From contig JAXDDX010000116.1 in NCBI GenBank assembly GCA_034670405.1, forward strand, positions 859,501 through 923,500: DNA of 64,000 bases. The letters run 5' to 3'. The notes under the pieces are model-generated. The model ran no database searches, was not told where the DNA came from, and saw nothing but the letters and a program-made list of their open reading frames with translations. How positions within the stretch are numbered: position 1 is the stretch's first letter; each line of letters starts with the position of its first letter. Source of the DNA: Hoplostethus atlanticus (taxonomy: Eukaryota; Chordata; Actinopteri; Trachichthyiformes; Trachichthyidae). Position numbers and translations under genes: made by a program. Shown piece after piece: positions 42,589 through 54,100 of the stretch.

Positions 42589-43448
42589 ATACACTGATCA
42601 GCCACAACATTAAACCACTGACAGGTGAAGTGAATAACATCGATTATCTTGTTACAATGGCACCTGTCAAGGGGTGGGATATATTGGGAAACAGTCAGTT
42701 CTTGATTTTGATGTGTTGGAAACAGGAAAAATGGGCAAACGTAAGGATCTGAGCGACTTTCACAAGGGCCAAATTGTGATGGCTAGACGATTGGGTCAGA
42801 TCATCTCCAAAATGACAGGTCTTGTAGGGTGTTCCCGGTATGCAGTGGTTAGTACCTACCAAAAGTGGTCCAAGAAAGGACAACCGGTGAACCAGCGACA
42901 GGGTCATGGGCACCCAAGGCTCATTGATGCGCGTGGGGAGCGAAGGTTAGCCCGATCCCACAGAAGAGCTACTAGCTAGCACAAATTGCTGAAAAAGTTA
43001 ATGCTGGCTATGATAGAAAGGTGTCAGAACACCGCAGCTTGCTGCGTATGGGGCTGCGTAGCCACAGACCGGTCAGAGTGCCCATGCTGACCCCTGTCCA
43101 CTGCAGAAAGCGCCTACAATGGGCACGTGAGCGTCAGAACTGGACCATGGAGCAATGGAAGAAGGTGGCCTGGTCTGATGAATCATGATTTTCTTTTACA
43201 TCATGTGGACAGCCGTGTGCGTGTGCGTCGTTTACCTGGGGAAGAGATGGCACCAGGATGCACTATGGGAAGAAGGAAAGCCGGTGGAGGCAGCGTGATG
43301 CTCTGGGCAATGTTCTGCTGGGAAACCTTGGGTCCTGGCATTCATGTGGATGTTACTTTGACACGTACCACCTACCTAAACATTGTTGCAGACCAAGTAC
43401 ACCGCTACATGGCAACGGTATTCCCTGATGGCAGTGGCCTCTTTCAGG
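42589..43448 (+). mobile_element. Tc1-like element, 3'-truncated
   Basis: It starts at TA then CACTGATCAGCCACAACATT, a terminal sequence seen in many fish Tc1-type elements. The transposase start is at 42731. It breaks off in the middle of the gene at about 43448, where minus-strand gypsy sequence begins; the other terminal repeat is missing. Confidence 0.8.
42731..43448 (+). pseudogene. Tc1-like transposase, broken
   Basis: [20 protein letters not shown] begins a paired-type HTH domain. A stop follows at about 42977. In other frames VAWSDES (first catalytic Asp) and RKAGGGSVMLWAMFCWETLG continue the domain. The second catalytic Asp and the Glu are lost beyond the truncation. Confidence 0.85.
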
Positions 43449-43449
43449 C

Positions 43450-44300
43450 GCAGGGATGGAGCTTCTGATCCGCACCGGAGCGTTGGGAGAGGACTGCCCC
43501 AGGATGGGTGCGGATGTGAAGCGCTCCTTCAGCTGGGAGAAAACCTGCTCTGCCTCGGGGGACCAGGAGAAGGGGACGGCTGGAGAGGTGAGTTTAGTCA
43601 GTGAGGCGGCTATGCGGCTGTAATCCCGGATGAAGTGGCTGTAGAAGTTGGCGAAGCCAAGGAAACGCTGCAGTTGCTCCAGGGATGTAGGTTTTGGCCA
43701 CTCTGCCACTGCCTGTATTTTACCTGGATCCGCTCTCACCTGCCCGCTCTCAATGATGTAGCACAGAAAGCCCACTGAACTCACATGGAACTCACATTTT
43801 TCGTCTTTTACGAAGAGTTTGTTTTCCAGGTGGCGTTGCAGCACCTGGCGAACATGTTGGACATGCTCCTTTAAGGATGTCATCCAAGTAGATGAAGATG
43901 GAATGGTTCAGGAAGTCCCGGAGCACGTCGTTGACGAGGGCCTGAAAGACAGCGGGGGTGTTGGTTAGGCCGAAGGGCATCACCAGGTACTTGAAGTGGC
44001 CCAGAGGTGTATTGAAGGCCGTCTTCCACTTGTCTCCGTCCCGAATCCTGACCAGGTGGTAAGCATTCCTGAGGTCCAGTTTGGAAAACATCGTGGCTTC
44101 CTGGAGAGGTTCGAAAGCGGAATTATTGAGGGGAAGAGGGTACTTATTTTTGATGGTGATGTTGTTTAAGCCCCGGAAGTCGATACATGGGCACAGGGAG
44201 AGGTCTTTTTTGGAGATGAAGAAGAAAACGGCACCAACCAGGGATGAAGATGCCAGCAGCCAGGGAGTCTTTGATGTACGTCTCCATGGTAACTCTTTCC
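43450..44300 (-). pseudogene. gypsy reverse transcriptase core
   Basis: [55 protein letters not shown] and YLDDIL (catalytic box) are in order, then after a frameshift [33 protein letters not shown]. The sequence ends in the connection to RNase H at the junction with the Tc1 fragment. Confidence 0.88.
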
Positions 44301-45013
44301 GGACGGGAGAGGTTGAACAGGCGGCTCGAGGGTAGAGTAGCTCCAGGGAGGAGGTCAGTGGCGTAATCGTAGGGGCGATGTGGAGGCAGGGAAAGAGCCT
44401 GTTGTTTGCTGAAGACCTCTCCCAGGTCATGGTATACGGACGGAATGGATGAGAGGTCCAGAGGCTCAGGGACAGATGGAGCAGCAGCGCCTTCTGTAGG
44501 GGGAAGAGCATATTGCATGCATGAGGATAGACAGAATGGGCTCCAGCTGGTTACCTTGCCGGAGGACCAGTCGAGGTGGGGATTATGCAGCTTCAGCCAG
44601 GGATGTCCAAGGATGACGGGGGCATGAGGTGACGAAATCAGGTGGAACCAGATCTGCTCCCGGTGGTTGCCGGAGAGGATGAGGAGCAGGGGTTTGGTCT
44701 GGTGTGTGATGCGAGCCAGGAGTTTACCATCCAAGGCGTTGGCATTCAGAGGGGAGGCTAATGGTTCAGTGACAAGACCGCCCTGGGAGGCGAGCTCCGA
44801 GTCAATGAAATTCTCATCACCGCCAGAGTCCACAAGAGCCAGCAGGGGTAGAGTCTCCTGGTTCCAGCACAGGGTGGCTTTAAACTGCATGCGGGGAAAT
44901 GGGGAAGAGGCCGTTTGGCTCACCAGCACCCCCATAGTTACTGGTGAGCCCTGTCTTTTGGCCGGACAGGGCAGGTGGCTAAAATGTGGTTGGGTTCCCT
45001 GTAGTAGAGGCAC
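44144..45013 (-). pseudogene. gypsy protease and RT start
   Basis: [17 protein letters not shown] carries the D-S-G active-site motif (the usual form is D-[ST]-G). [32 protein letters not shown] and the linker [13 protein letters not shown] lead to RT. A frameshift near 44250 separates it from the next piece. Confidence 0.85.
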
Positions 45014-45142
45014 TCACCCGCTCGCATCCTGCGGAACCGCTTGGCCGGCGACAAACAGGCTCTTCCTAGCTGCATGGGCTCCACCCCATGGGGAGTCGCG
45101 GGGGACGGAGCTAGGACCGTGGAAGGTGGAGGGACTCCCGGA

Positions 45143-45775
45143 CTAGTGGTGGGCGGAGTGAGAGGTGTTCGGCAGAGGAAGGCGAGCCGCTCCTTGCCTG
45201 CACCGGCCCCGCAGACGGTTGTCTAGCCTTATAGCTAGGGAGACAAGGGATTTAAAATCAGATGGTCCGTCACAAGTGGCTATTTCATCTTGCAACTGCT
45301 CAGCGAGACAGTTTAAAAAGGTACCCCGTAGGGCCGGGTCGCCCCACCCAGCGTCAGCTGCCAAGGTTTTAAACTCCACCGAGTAATCGGCCACGCTCCG
45401 GGCTCCTTGGCAAAGATTAGCCAGGCACTTGGAAGCGTCTCCCCAGTGGTCAGGGTGATCAAACACATCCTTCAGTTCGGAGATAAAATCATCGAATGAG
45501 GGGGAAACACTAGGCTGATGGGAATTAGCGGCTTCAGCCCAGGCCAGAGCCCTGCCTCTCAATAAGCTGATTACGTAGCGTACCTTTGACTGGTCAGTGG
45601 GGAAGGTCTGTGGCCGCTGGTGGAAAACCAAGGAACACTGGAGGACAAACCCTCGGCATTTACCTGCATCCCCGGAGAAGTGTTCCGGATCCAAGGTGTA
45701 GGATTCTCGGGTGGGAAGAGGTACCGGGGATGGAGCCGGGAGGACAGGCTGGGTGAGCTGGGCTGCGGGAGATGA
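45143..45775 (-). pseudogene. gypsy gag fragment
   Basis: About 211 codons with no visible ATG at the edge (the open frame starts at a TTG). YTLDPEHFSGDAGKCRGFVL, LLRGRALAWAEA and ADYSVEFKTLAADAGW are typical retrotransposon capsid motifs. A zinc knuckle further on (about 44980-45025) has CLYY where C-x2-C is expected, so it has lost a ligand. Confidence 0.85.
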
Positions 45776-46240
45776 CAAGAGCCTGGATGAGCACCTGTGC
45801 TGCCTTGTCAGTGAAGAAGGGGCAAATCCTCCTGATGTTGTAGAGTAGGAATCTGCAGGAGCGTGTTACTGATGCGATGTTTGCCTAGAACGATAGTTGG
45901 TCGTCCAGGGCCACACCCAGATTCCATGCAGTCCGAGTTGCCGTCACCACAGCATTGTCAATGGTGATGGCCAGGTCTCCGCGCGGACACCGCTTCCCTG
46001 GGAAGAACACCAGCTCAGTCTTGTCCAGGTTGAGCTTCAGGTGGTGCATCGACATCCACTCCGAGATGTCTGCCAGGCACGCAGCAATGCATGCTTCCAC
46101 TTCTGTGTCAGAGGGGGAAATGTCAAGATCAGCTGGGTGTCATCAGCATAGAAATTAGGTAGGTCAAAAAGTAGGTCAACAAACAAAGCATCCTGAGGCT
46201 TTCCAAAGCACCCAAACACCTTGCTGAGAGCCTTATCCTT
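45776..46240 (-). pseudogene. LINE reverse transcriptase fragment
   Basis: On the minus strand, FYADDTQLILTF gives the Y-A-D-D RT box, then MHHLKLNLDKTELVFFPGKR, NLGVALDDQLSF, and LLYNIRRICPFF. The fragment stops exactly where the gypsy gag begins. It is consistent with the L2/Rex-like LINE whose 3' end lies at 41855. Confidence 0.8.
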
Positions 46241-46279
46241 TGCCCACTACAGTGTTTCTGCTATTGGAGACAGTCTATA

Positions 46280-47105
46280 ACGCTTGTACTGTCTAATATC
46301 TTCCCACTTTTGCATGCACATATGATTCGCCTATGAATATGGCCACATCGTTGAGAACCCTTGATATTTCCCCTTCATGTTAGCTGCACCATCGATTGAG
46401 TTGCCCACACGTGCCAATGCCTATATTGAGCTTTACTACATTTTCTTTGATGAGCGCTGCAAAATACTATCCTGTAGATGACTCAGTCTACAATAGCAAT
46501 TGATCTCTCATGGATGACATCTGTCACATATCTGAGGATAATTGAACATTGGTCTTTGGAGGCTATGTCTTGGGTGGTGTCTATCTGAACTGAAAACATG
46601 CCTGCTTGTCTGACTTCTCCGGCTTCTTCTTTCTTTTTAATCAGTTGGCTGATGACGTTTACAACTTTGTTAATTATGTCTTTGGAGAGTAAAGTAACAA
46701 GAGATCCCCCTCCTTTTGCCCCAGTCTCATGTTGCCTCTTGCCATCATATTTGATCAAAAGGAGACTTAGACGTTGCCATGATGCCAGCTTTGTCTCCCC
46801 TATAGCTAAGGCCACATTTGCCATTACCTTCCTTCTTCTTCACTTGCTTACGATGTACATGTACATTTGGTTGCCCATCACATCCACTTTAGCAGCATTC
46901 AGAAAATAGGCATCTGCGCCATCTCTGTGTAGTTTTCTCTTCTCATGTTTCTCTATCCTCTGATGAATGTGTTTCCAAGTTTTCATGCCAGATGTTATAA
47001 ACAGACTATAATTCGCAGAAGCTGCAAATACCAGACAAACTGTACAGTACAGCGAATTAGTCTTTTCACAGTAGGTCAAGCACTTTCGGTTGGTTCTATT
47101 CATAC
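46280..47105 (-). pseudogene. hAT-type transposase fragment (ZMYM1/TTF-finger type)
   Basis: The minus strand starts with a TTF-like finger (C-x(n)-C-x2-C-L-V-F...TSGMKTWKHIHQRIEKHEK). MFSVQIDTTQDIASKDQCSI and RYVTDVIHERSI then give the first RNase H-like strand of hAT (DUF4371-like), and GNSIDGAANMKGKYQGFST the next block. It is frameshifted and lacks the C-terminal dimerisation domain. Confidence 0.75.
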
Positions 47106-47374
47106 CATTAGAAAGTTATGGTATGGGTATTTTTGGTGTTTGTTGGGATGAGAACTGCACAACATAAGTTTTCAAAGTAGTCAAAACTATCAGTAGCCTC
47201 ATCTGTCTCTTTTGGTCTTCCCTCGATATCGGACTCATCTGTATCCACTTTAAATCATATAAAATAACAAAAGCTATCAGTGAAATTACTACTAATTTAA
47301 CATGGACATACAAGACAAAAAATAGTTTGACTAAAAATACTACAATTCAGTTTTTTTAGATAATTAAATAAGAG
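47106..47374. other. short unassigned stretch
   Basis: AT-rich sequence between the hAT fragment and the gypsy block; nothing recognised. Confidence 0.5.
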
Positions 47375-47378
47375 GTCA

Positions 47379-48350
47379 TTGGGCACACCTCTACCCGTCT
47401 TTAGGGATCCTCCTGGGCTCAAGGCTGGACTCTGGCACTGGGTCATCATGTGCTGTCCCGAATGCCAACTAGTTAACCATCCAGCCACCCCAAAAGCGCC
47501 ATTGCGGCCCCTTCCCTTAGTTGTACCATTCGAGAGACTTGGTATGTACCTTATCGGGCCATTAGACCGAAGTGCACGGGGGTATCACTTTGTATTAGCC
47601 CTGGTGGATTATGGAACACGATATCCATGCCAGAGGCGGTGCCATTGCGCAAAAGAAATTCTAACTGACCAAGGCACCTCGTTTATGTCACACACACTAC
47701 GGGAACTATACGAGCTGTTGGGCGTCCCCTCGATCCGGACCAGCGTGTACCAGCCCCAGACTGATGGACTGGTGGAATGGTTCAATAAAATGCTGAAAGA
47801 AGATAGTTGGAATTGGGATAAATGGCTGGACCCTCTGTTATTTGCAGTGCAGGAGGTACCCCAGGCATCCATGATTTTCTTTCTTCGAGCTCCTGTTCGG
47901 CAGGAGACCCCAGGGGGTGCTGGACCTAATTGAAGGAAGCTGGGAGGAAGGTCCTAGCACAAGCAAAAATTTCAGATTCAGTACGTTATGGACCTGCGAG
48001 CAAAACTCCACATGCTGGAGCGGCTGTCACACGAGAATTTGCTCCAGGCCCAGGAACGTCAATGTGGGCTGTATGACAGAGGGCGTGGCTAAGACAATTT
48101 TCACCGGGCGATAAAGTTCTTCTATTGCTCCCTTCGTCCAGCTCCAAATTGCTCGCCAGGTGGCAAGGGCCCTTCGTGGTCACGCGGCGAGTTGGGGATG
48201 TCGACAATGAGGTTGAGCGTATTGACCGCGGTGGGCGACACAAACAGAGAGGCGGGGTCCGTCTCTCTGGCCATCTCGGTGATTGAGAGAGATGAGTTGG
48301 GTCCGGAGGTCCCACAACCGGCCAATCAAACTCCAACCCTTTGTAATGAC
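47379..48350 (+). pseudogene. gypsy integrase fragment
   Basis: The integrase zinc-binding edge (CCPECQLVNHP), core motifs (ALVDYGTRYP, EILTDQGTSFMSHTLRELYE with the second catalytic Asp, YQPQTDGLVEWFNKML with the Glu) are present. A deletion removes the stretch between the first and second Asp. A frameshift near 47920 leads to a GVLDLIEGSWEEGP C-terminal region. Confidence 0.85.
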
Positions 48351-48658
48351 TATCTCTCACCGAGCCAGAGTGCAGACGTGGCCGCCTTACAGCAGCGGTT
48401 TGCTGATGTCTTTTCTCCCTTGCCAGGACGCACAACGGTCATTCACCACCACATAGACGTCACCCCCGGAGTGAAAATACGCACCCGGCCGTATCGTCTG
48501 CCCGAGCATAAGCCTAAAGTCGTGCAGGCAGAATTGAAGGCGATGCTGGAGATGGGGGTAATAGAGGAGTCCGCTGGTGATTGGTGTAGCCCCATCTTAC
48601 TGGTTCTCAAGCCTGATGGGTCTATACGGTTCTGCGTGGACTACCGGCGGGTGAATGA
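48190..48658 (+). pseudogene. gypsy RT N-terminal fragment
   Basis: RFADVFSPLPGRTTVIHHHI, YRLPEHKPKVVQAELKAMLE, GVIEESAGDWCSPILLV and FCVDYRRVND are the canonical lead-in to gypsy RT. The catalytic box is missing because the reading ends at the LTR junction. Confidence 0.88.
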
Positions 48659-48659
48659 T

Positions 48660-49108
48660 TGTGGCAGACTGGGGGGGACAGCCAGTTGAGGCTGATTGCA
48701 GCTGGGCCTTTTTAACCGAGCGAGAGGGCGTCAGTGTGAGAGGCTGACGGAGTGAGCATGAGCCAACAGGGATGGAGAGGATCCGGTCGGCTGTGTATGT
48801 TTGCAGAGAGTGAGCGGAGCCAGCACCAGCGGGAGAGACGGAGTGGGAGCGGGCCGTCTCCAGCAGCGGCGACCGACCGAGGTCCGCGGAGGACGCAGCC
48901 GGGGGCAGCCTCGAAGAACTGGCCAGTCGAGGTTGGAGTGGAAGGCTCCTGGAAGCCTGGCAGGCTGGTCGGCTTTGGTGCTCCGCGGCTGGCCCATCGG
49001 GAGCGGAGGGAGACGGTGCCGAACCCGGGTCGTTGTTATGTTGCTGTAATGCAAATAAAACGGCCCTGCTGGCCTGTTAACTCTGCCTCCTGCCTGTGTC
49101 ATATTGTG
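48660..49108 (+). mobile_element. LTR of the same gypsy family (second copy, 3' truncated)
   Basis: It starts TGTGGCAGACTGG like the solo LTR at 37241 and shares GCTGATTGCAG(C/T)(C/T)GGGCCTTTT, GCCTGGCAGGCTGG and AATAAA(A)CGGCCCTGCTGGCC (AATAAA at 49054-49059). It lacks about 120 bp internally and the GCCACA end. Confidence 0.85.
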
Positions 49109-49269
49109 CTTTGATGGAGTAGCATAGTGGTGATTGTTTGACTAAAATGTTCTGTCATATTTAACTTCATTAAAATCATTAAAATTAAGTATCCAGCAAA
49201 GAAATTGGGGTCCTGAGCCAAAAAAGGTTGGGAACCCCTGCTCTATAACTTATTGGTTTTGTTTTATAG

Positions 49270-50140
49270 GGGCATGTCAGGGCCCGTTTCACGTACGTGG
49301 GTTACGCAATCCAGGATAATTTGACGCGTGCTGGATCCAGTTATCTCATCAATCAAGCTTGAGCTTACTCGGTTTCACGAACGTGGTTTCCAATTTGATT
49401 AGTCAATCCAGTTAAGTTATAACTGCGTGCACCTGCTCTGCTATAAAGATGAATGGCATGCCAAAAACAGGATCACACTCCTTATATGGACACAAGGCAC
49501 GGCAAGACTACCGTCTGAAGGATCACGTGACATATTGAAATTGACAAAAACAACTTTTCTAATTCTCTCATAATGTAACCTTTATATTGCTTTTATTTTG
49601 TGGTTGTAGAGTTCCAAAATAATGGAAAAGCAAGAGGGTTATTTTTTTCAGCTCCACAGAGCAGGAACTCATTGAGGCTTATGAAGCGTAAATAGAAATC
49701 TTGATCAACTGAGGGACGAAACCTGGCAGAGAATTGCAGATAAATGCATAAGAAGAATTGTATTCACTAAAGAGATCGGCTATTTTAATTCTGCTAAAGT
49801 GGTGGTAAGTCTGTAAAATTTGAACTCTTCTGCTTTCTGGTAATGTCACCATATTGAAACATTAAAAATATTAATGTTCCCAGGACATCGGGCAGTGGCA
49901 ACAACAGGACCTGGCAGTGGGTGAAAATCTCTCTCAAAACTAATGTAGCCAACCAGAGGAAAACTGGGGGGACCAGCCTTTTGAATGCAAGGACTTTTCT
50001 GATAGCAGCAAACTGTGGTTTTGCTGATATTTTTAGCATCGCTAACAGTTTGTAAAACTGTGCCTGTTGTGAAGTAGTGGATGTGTCACTGTCGGGGCTG
50101 AGCTTCGCTCCGTGGAGATTCAATCTTTCTCCTATTAATT
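49270..50140 (+). mobile_element. PIF-Harbinger-like fragment with SANT/Myb-type ORF remains
   Basis: The left edge GGGCCCGTTTCACG resembles ends of some Harbinger (ISL2EU-type) elements. At about 49640, E-Q-E-L-I-E-A-Y-E-A, and at about 49895, RTWQWVKISLKTNVANQRKTGG match the SANT-like accessory protein of fish Harbinger elements. Stops and frameshifts throughout. Confidence 0.5.
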
Positions 50141-50829
50141 GCTCAAGGTAAATAATTACCTCATAACCTCCCTAAATTGGTAGTGCTCATAAAGATTAAT
50201 TAATATCAGGTTCTGTAATTCTTCTGGCAAGTCAATTCATATGTCACTGTTGACCAGTTGCACTGGTTGGTCTACCTGTGTTGTGCCTTGTAAACTGGGT
50301 TTATAGCCCATTTGATCCCCTAATTTAATATATTATTACATCTGTTATACCATTAATTCATGCCAAATGATTATATGCAAGTAACAACCACTAACTAATG
50401 GTGACCAAGGTATGACTCATTTGTTAATGGTGGAATTCCTGATAGTTTATTCATTAATTCATGCATTAATTAATGTTGATACATGCACCAGGGGAAAACC
50501 AACAATTCTAGTAGCAATCGAAATAGCACAGTCTTGTTCAGTCACATGCCTCCACCCCGTCCAACTAAAGCCGGGTTCAGACTGTTCAGAATGTGGAACA
50601 AATAATGAATTTAACGTTTAAAATAGAAATAGGCAATTTTTTTAATGAATTAAACAAAATGATATAAAAACTGACCAATCTTTGTTACTGTTATCATTAT
50701 GATGATTTAGTATTAGTATTATCATTAGGATTAGTATAGTATTACAGTATTACAGCAAATGGGTGATAACAGTCAAAGCCTGCTATTAAACACCCATAGG
50801 TAAGCTAGCAGTCACCCAACAAGTCCATT

Positions 50830-51115
50830 GGCTCTGTTGGAAAAGCTCAGCAAATGGACTTGGCGACCAACAAGCGGCTGCAAAATCTGCTGTATGCTTT
50901 TGTCCTCTTTCAGCCTCCATCTGCCTCCACTGTTCAGTTCACAGACTTCAGATGTCAGATGGGAAGCCCGCAGACCCTCTGTTGGACCTGGAGAGGGTCC
51001 TCGGGGGCGCTGCAGTACACCACCTCGCATTCCCTCCAGTCAGGGATAAGAAGTGGCTTTCACTCCAGACAGTCTTCCTGTTGGCAGTGATATCAACCGT
51101 CGATCTGGTTTTGTT
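50830..51115 (+). pseudogene. possible DIRS-like tyrosine recombinase fragment
   Basis: LDLERVLGGAAVHHLAFPPV followed by KKWLSLQTVFLLAVISTVD resembles the helix before the first catalytic Arg of DIRS-type recombinases; the Arg itself is not seen (TVDL where K-R-V is usual). Short and decayed. Confidence 0.4.
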
Positions 51116-54100
51116 GGTCCGTGACTGTTTCATTTTCATTTATCATTTTACTTTGATTTATCATTTAATTAATCAGGTAGTCTCACCGAGAGCCAGATCT
51201 TCTATATCAAGAGAGACCAGTGAAGGAAAAAAACATTCATAGATGACAAAGAAAATATACAATAGACTTCAGTCAGTTAGCAACATACAGGGACAAAAAA
51301 TTATCCCGTACAGTGTCCCTGTTTACTTTCTTTTTGATTGACTTCTTTCTTTGAAACCTCAGGAATTGAACTCCAACGCCACCCCTAAATGAACAACACA
51401 CTCCACGCTGTGCTCTTGTTTTTGGAATTAGAGTCCAATTACTTACAAGACCTAATTAGCTCTGTTGGCAAAAAGACCCATAATTAGAACCTAAATATGA
51501 AGTCTGGGTAAAATATATAAAATGTTGAACAACTATTTACCAGTGACAGCATTTACTCAAGATACACTCTAATTTGACATTTATATTGCATAAATTTCAA
51601 CATATGTTCTTTTCGCTCTGATAGAACAGAGTACTTTGTGTGTGTGTGTGTGTGTGTGTGCGCGAACCATTTACTGTTTGCCTGTGTATATGCATGTTAA
51701 TGTATGTGCATACACGTCCTTGCTTGACTTTGTGCGCACATATCGCCACCAAACTGCTTAGACAGCATCCCTGTCACCAGCTGTAACCTGTCAACCCTCG
51801 ACCCACCGACCCCAAACTGAGCCAGCCTATCAGGATGAGGAGTTTGGTATCCCCCCCCTCCCCCCCGGGTGATGACTTCCTGTCACATGGTCCACCAGGG
51901 AAAAGGATAGGCTCTGTCACCCTCACACAGAGTATGGGAAAGAGAGAGAGAGAGAGAGCATTAGCATTCTGTTCTGTCACTGAGGTAGAGGAGGTTCAGA
52001 GAGAGGTAGAGAGACTACACTATGTCACAGGGGAATAGAGAGAGAGAGACATGAGGCAGACAGAAAAGAGGGGGAGGGAAAGAGAGGGACAAAAATGTCA
52101 CCACAACATAGAGAAAGATGGAGAGGGAGGAGGGAAGGCAGAGGGGATGGAAACATAGGGGATATTGGGGGATACTTTTTATGTATTGAAGCTGCCGATA
52201 GACGATATTTCAGGTTGATACTCAATATCTTTGAATTTGACCAATTTCACACCAAAACGTTTTTTACTTTGAACGAGGACAACAAATAATTTGAACTTGA
52301 ACTTCACAATGAACTGAAAAATGACTTTTCACGTTGTTAGCTTACTAGCTAAACAACGTGAAAAGTCACTTTTCAGTAAACTTTTAGTAAGCTAGCAAGT
52401 ATTTGACAGTGGATTGCTTCACCAACTACACCCAGAATGCAACGGGGTTCACTGCCTTTCCCTTTCCACGTTCGCTCTGGTCCAACCCCTTCACTTTTGA
52501 ACTCTCCCGCCCCGTGTTACGTCCCTCCCCGACTCCCTGTTTCAACTAGAAATATGTTGAAATACAGAAGCGAGACGCCATCAAAATGTTGTTTCCTTGT
52601 GACTTTAAGAGAAAGGGTATACAGGCTAAATGGAGAAGTGATTTTTGTCATAATGACAATAATATATTCATACTTGAATGTGTTGAATGTTTCAATTGAA
52701 TCAATTCAGGATAAGGCCTTCCCACAGACGAGCGCAGTATTTATCAATTCTACAATAAATATGTAATGAGTCAAACTGCATCATGGCCATCATATCAGAG
52801 GAGGACGACATTGACTCAGCCAAATCTGACTTTTAATACAAGGACAATAGCAACTTAATAAATTGGTCTGAACCTAGATGGAAGATGGAGGAAGGAGGGA
52901 GGAGGAAGACAGACAGAAGGGGTGGAGGAGAAAGAACAACAAAAAAAGCAATGCCAGATAGAGGAAGAAACAGATGAATAAATGAAGGGTGGGAGGAAAG
53001 ACAGCAGAGAGAAACAGGAGGAGAGGAGCAGAGGGAGAGGGGTGATGTCTAAAGGGAGGGATGGGAGTAGGGATGAGAGAAAAATTGATGTCTAGAGGGA
53101 GAGAAAGAGAGAGGAACAGGAAGAGACGAGTCGCTCATTCATGTGACATATCCTACCCTGGGACTGTATAGTCACACCGCAGCACTAAGTTAGACAGCGG
53201 GTGACAGAGAGAGAGAGAGAGAGAGAATGACAGCGACAATTAGAGAAAAAGCAAGTAGAAGAGACAAGGAGAAGGGAGAGGACAAGGATGAACAGAGGAA
53301 AGGGATGAAGTAGGCAGAAGAAGAGCAGGATGAATAGACAGCATTCTTGTAATGCATGTTGAATACATGCAGAGAAAACATGAGGAGCGGCTAATTTGTC
53401 ATCCTGCTCGTGATGTGACTGCCTCGCAAGGCTGTGGCGGCGTCTGGTTATAATAAATCAAACGTCCTTCAAGTAGTTTTAAAATGGTCATTCACACGAT
53501 TGTCATTTTTTGTCATTTTATGTGTCATCTTTGGTGTTCAGCGCTCATTGCTGGGGTGTTTCTGCACCGCACTTCCCAGAGATCACCTGTCAATCAAACA
53601 GTGTGTCCCGTGCTGCGACGTCTCTTTTCTTGGATTTTCTGTTGATGAAGTTTAAGTTTCTGTAGGCTTTTCTTTGTCTGTTCAGCCATGGTGGCTCTCA
53701 CTGCGCATGCTAACTACCCAGTTCTTCTTCTTCTTCTTCTTCTTCAGTTCATGGGTGTTCAAAACAGCAAATGGAAAAGCTTTCATAAACTGGATATATG
53801 TTGAATCACTGCTGTGTTATATCAGTGTATGATAGAGAGTAGCAAAATAGACATTTATTTACATGAAAATGTAGCGGATTATTACGCTAAGGAGAGGTGG
53901 GTTTATCATGCTGTGAGAATCTGTTACAGATAATCTTAACCAAACCCAGAAGGCTAAAATCTGTAGTTCAGAGTATATCCTCTGTGTTAAGTTTTCTTAA
54001 CACCAGTGCATTTATGCATTTAATTGTAATTTATTTATGCATTTAATTCATTTATCAACAAAAGCCACGTGGGAGTGTGATAGATAGAAAAGTGACTGGC

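Larger units (their letters stand above)
43449..45775 (-). mobile_element. Ty3/gypsy retrotransposon block (gag-protease-RT), no LTRs
   Basis: On the minus strand gag, protease and reverse transcriptase follow in gypsy order. Neither an LTR, RNase H after the RT thumb, nor integrase is present. The left edge abuts a Tc1 element mid-gene and the right edge abuts a LINE fragment. The gag and RT look closest to the chromodomain/sushi-like gypsy group, by memory only. Confidence 0.85.
47375..48659 (+). mobile_element. Ty3/gypsy element with integrase upstream of RT (Gmr1-like order), internally deleted
   Basis: Integrase core (47379-47900), integrase C-terminal region (47920-48350) and then the start of reverse transcriptase (48430-48658) follow on the same strand. 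Standard gypsy order is RT then integrase. The Gmr1-like gypsy group of fish and other deuterostomes has integrase first, so the order fits that group. RT is cut after VDYRRVND and the LTR follows at once. Confidence 0.8.

Noticed and set aside
53434..53655. A hydrophobic 73-codon frame
   Set aside because: No recognisable family, no neighbouring gene signals, and AT-rich surroundings; chance is sufficient.
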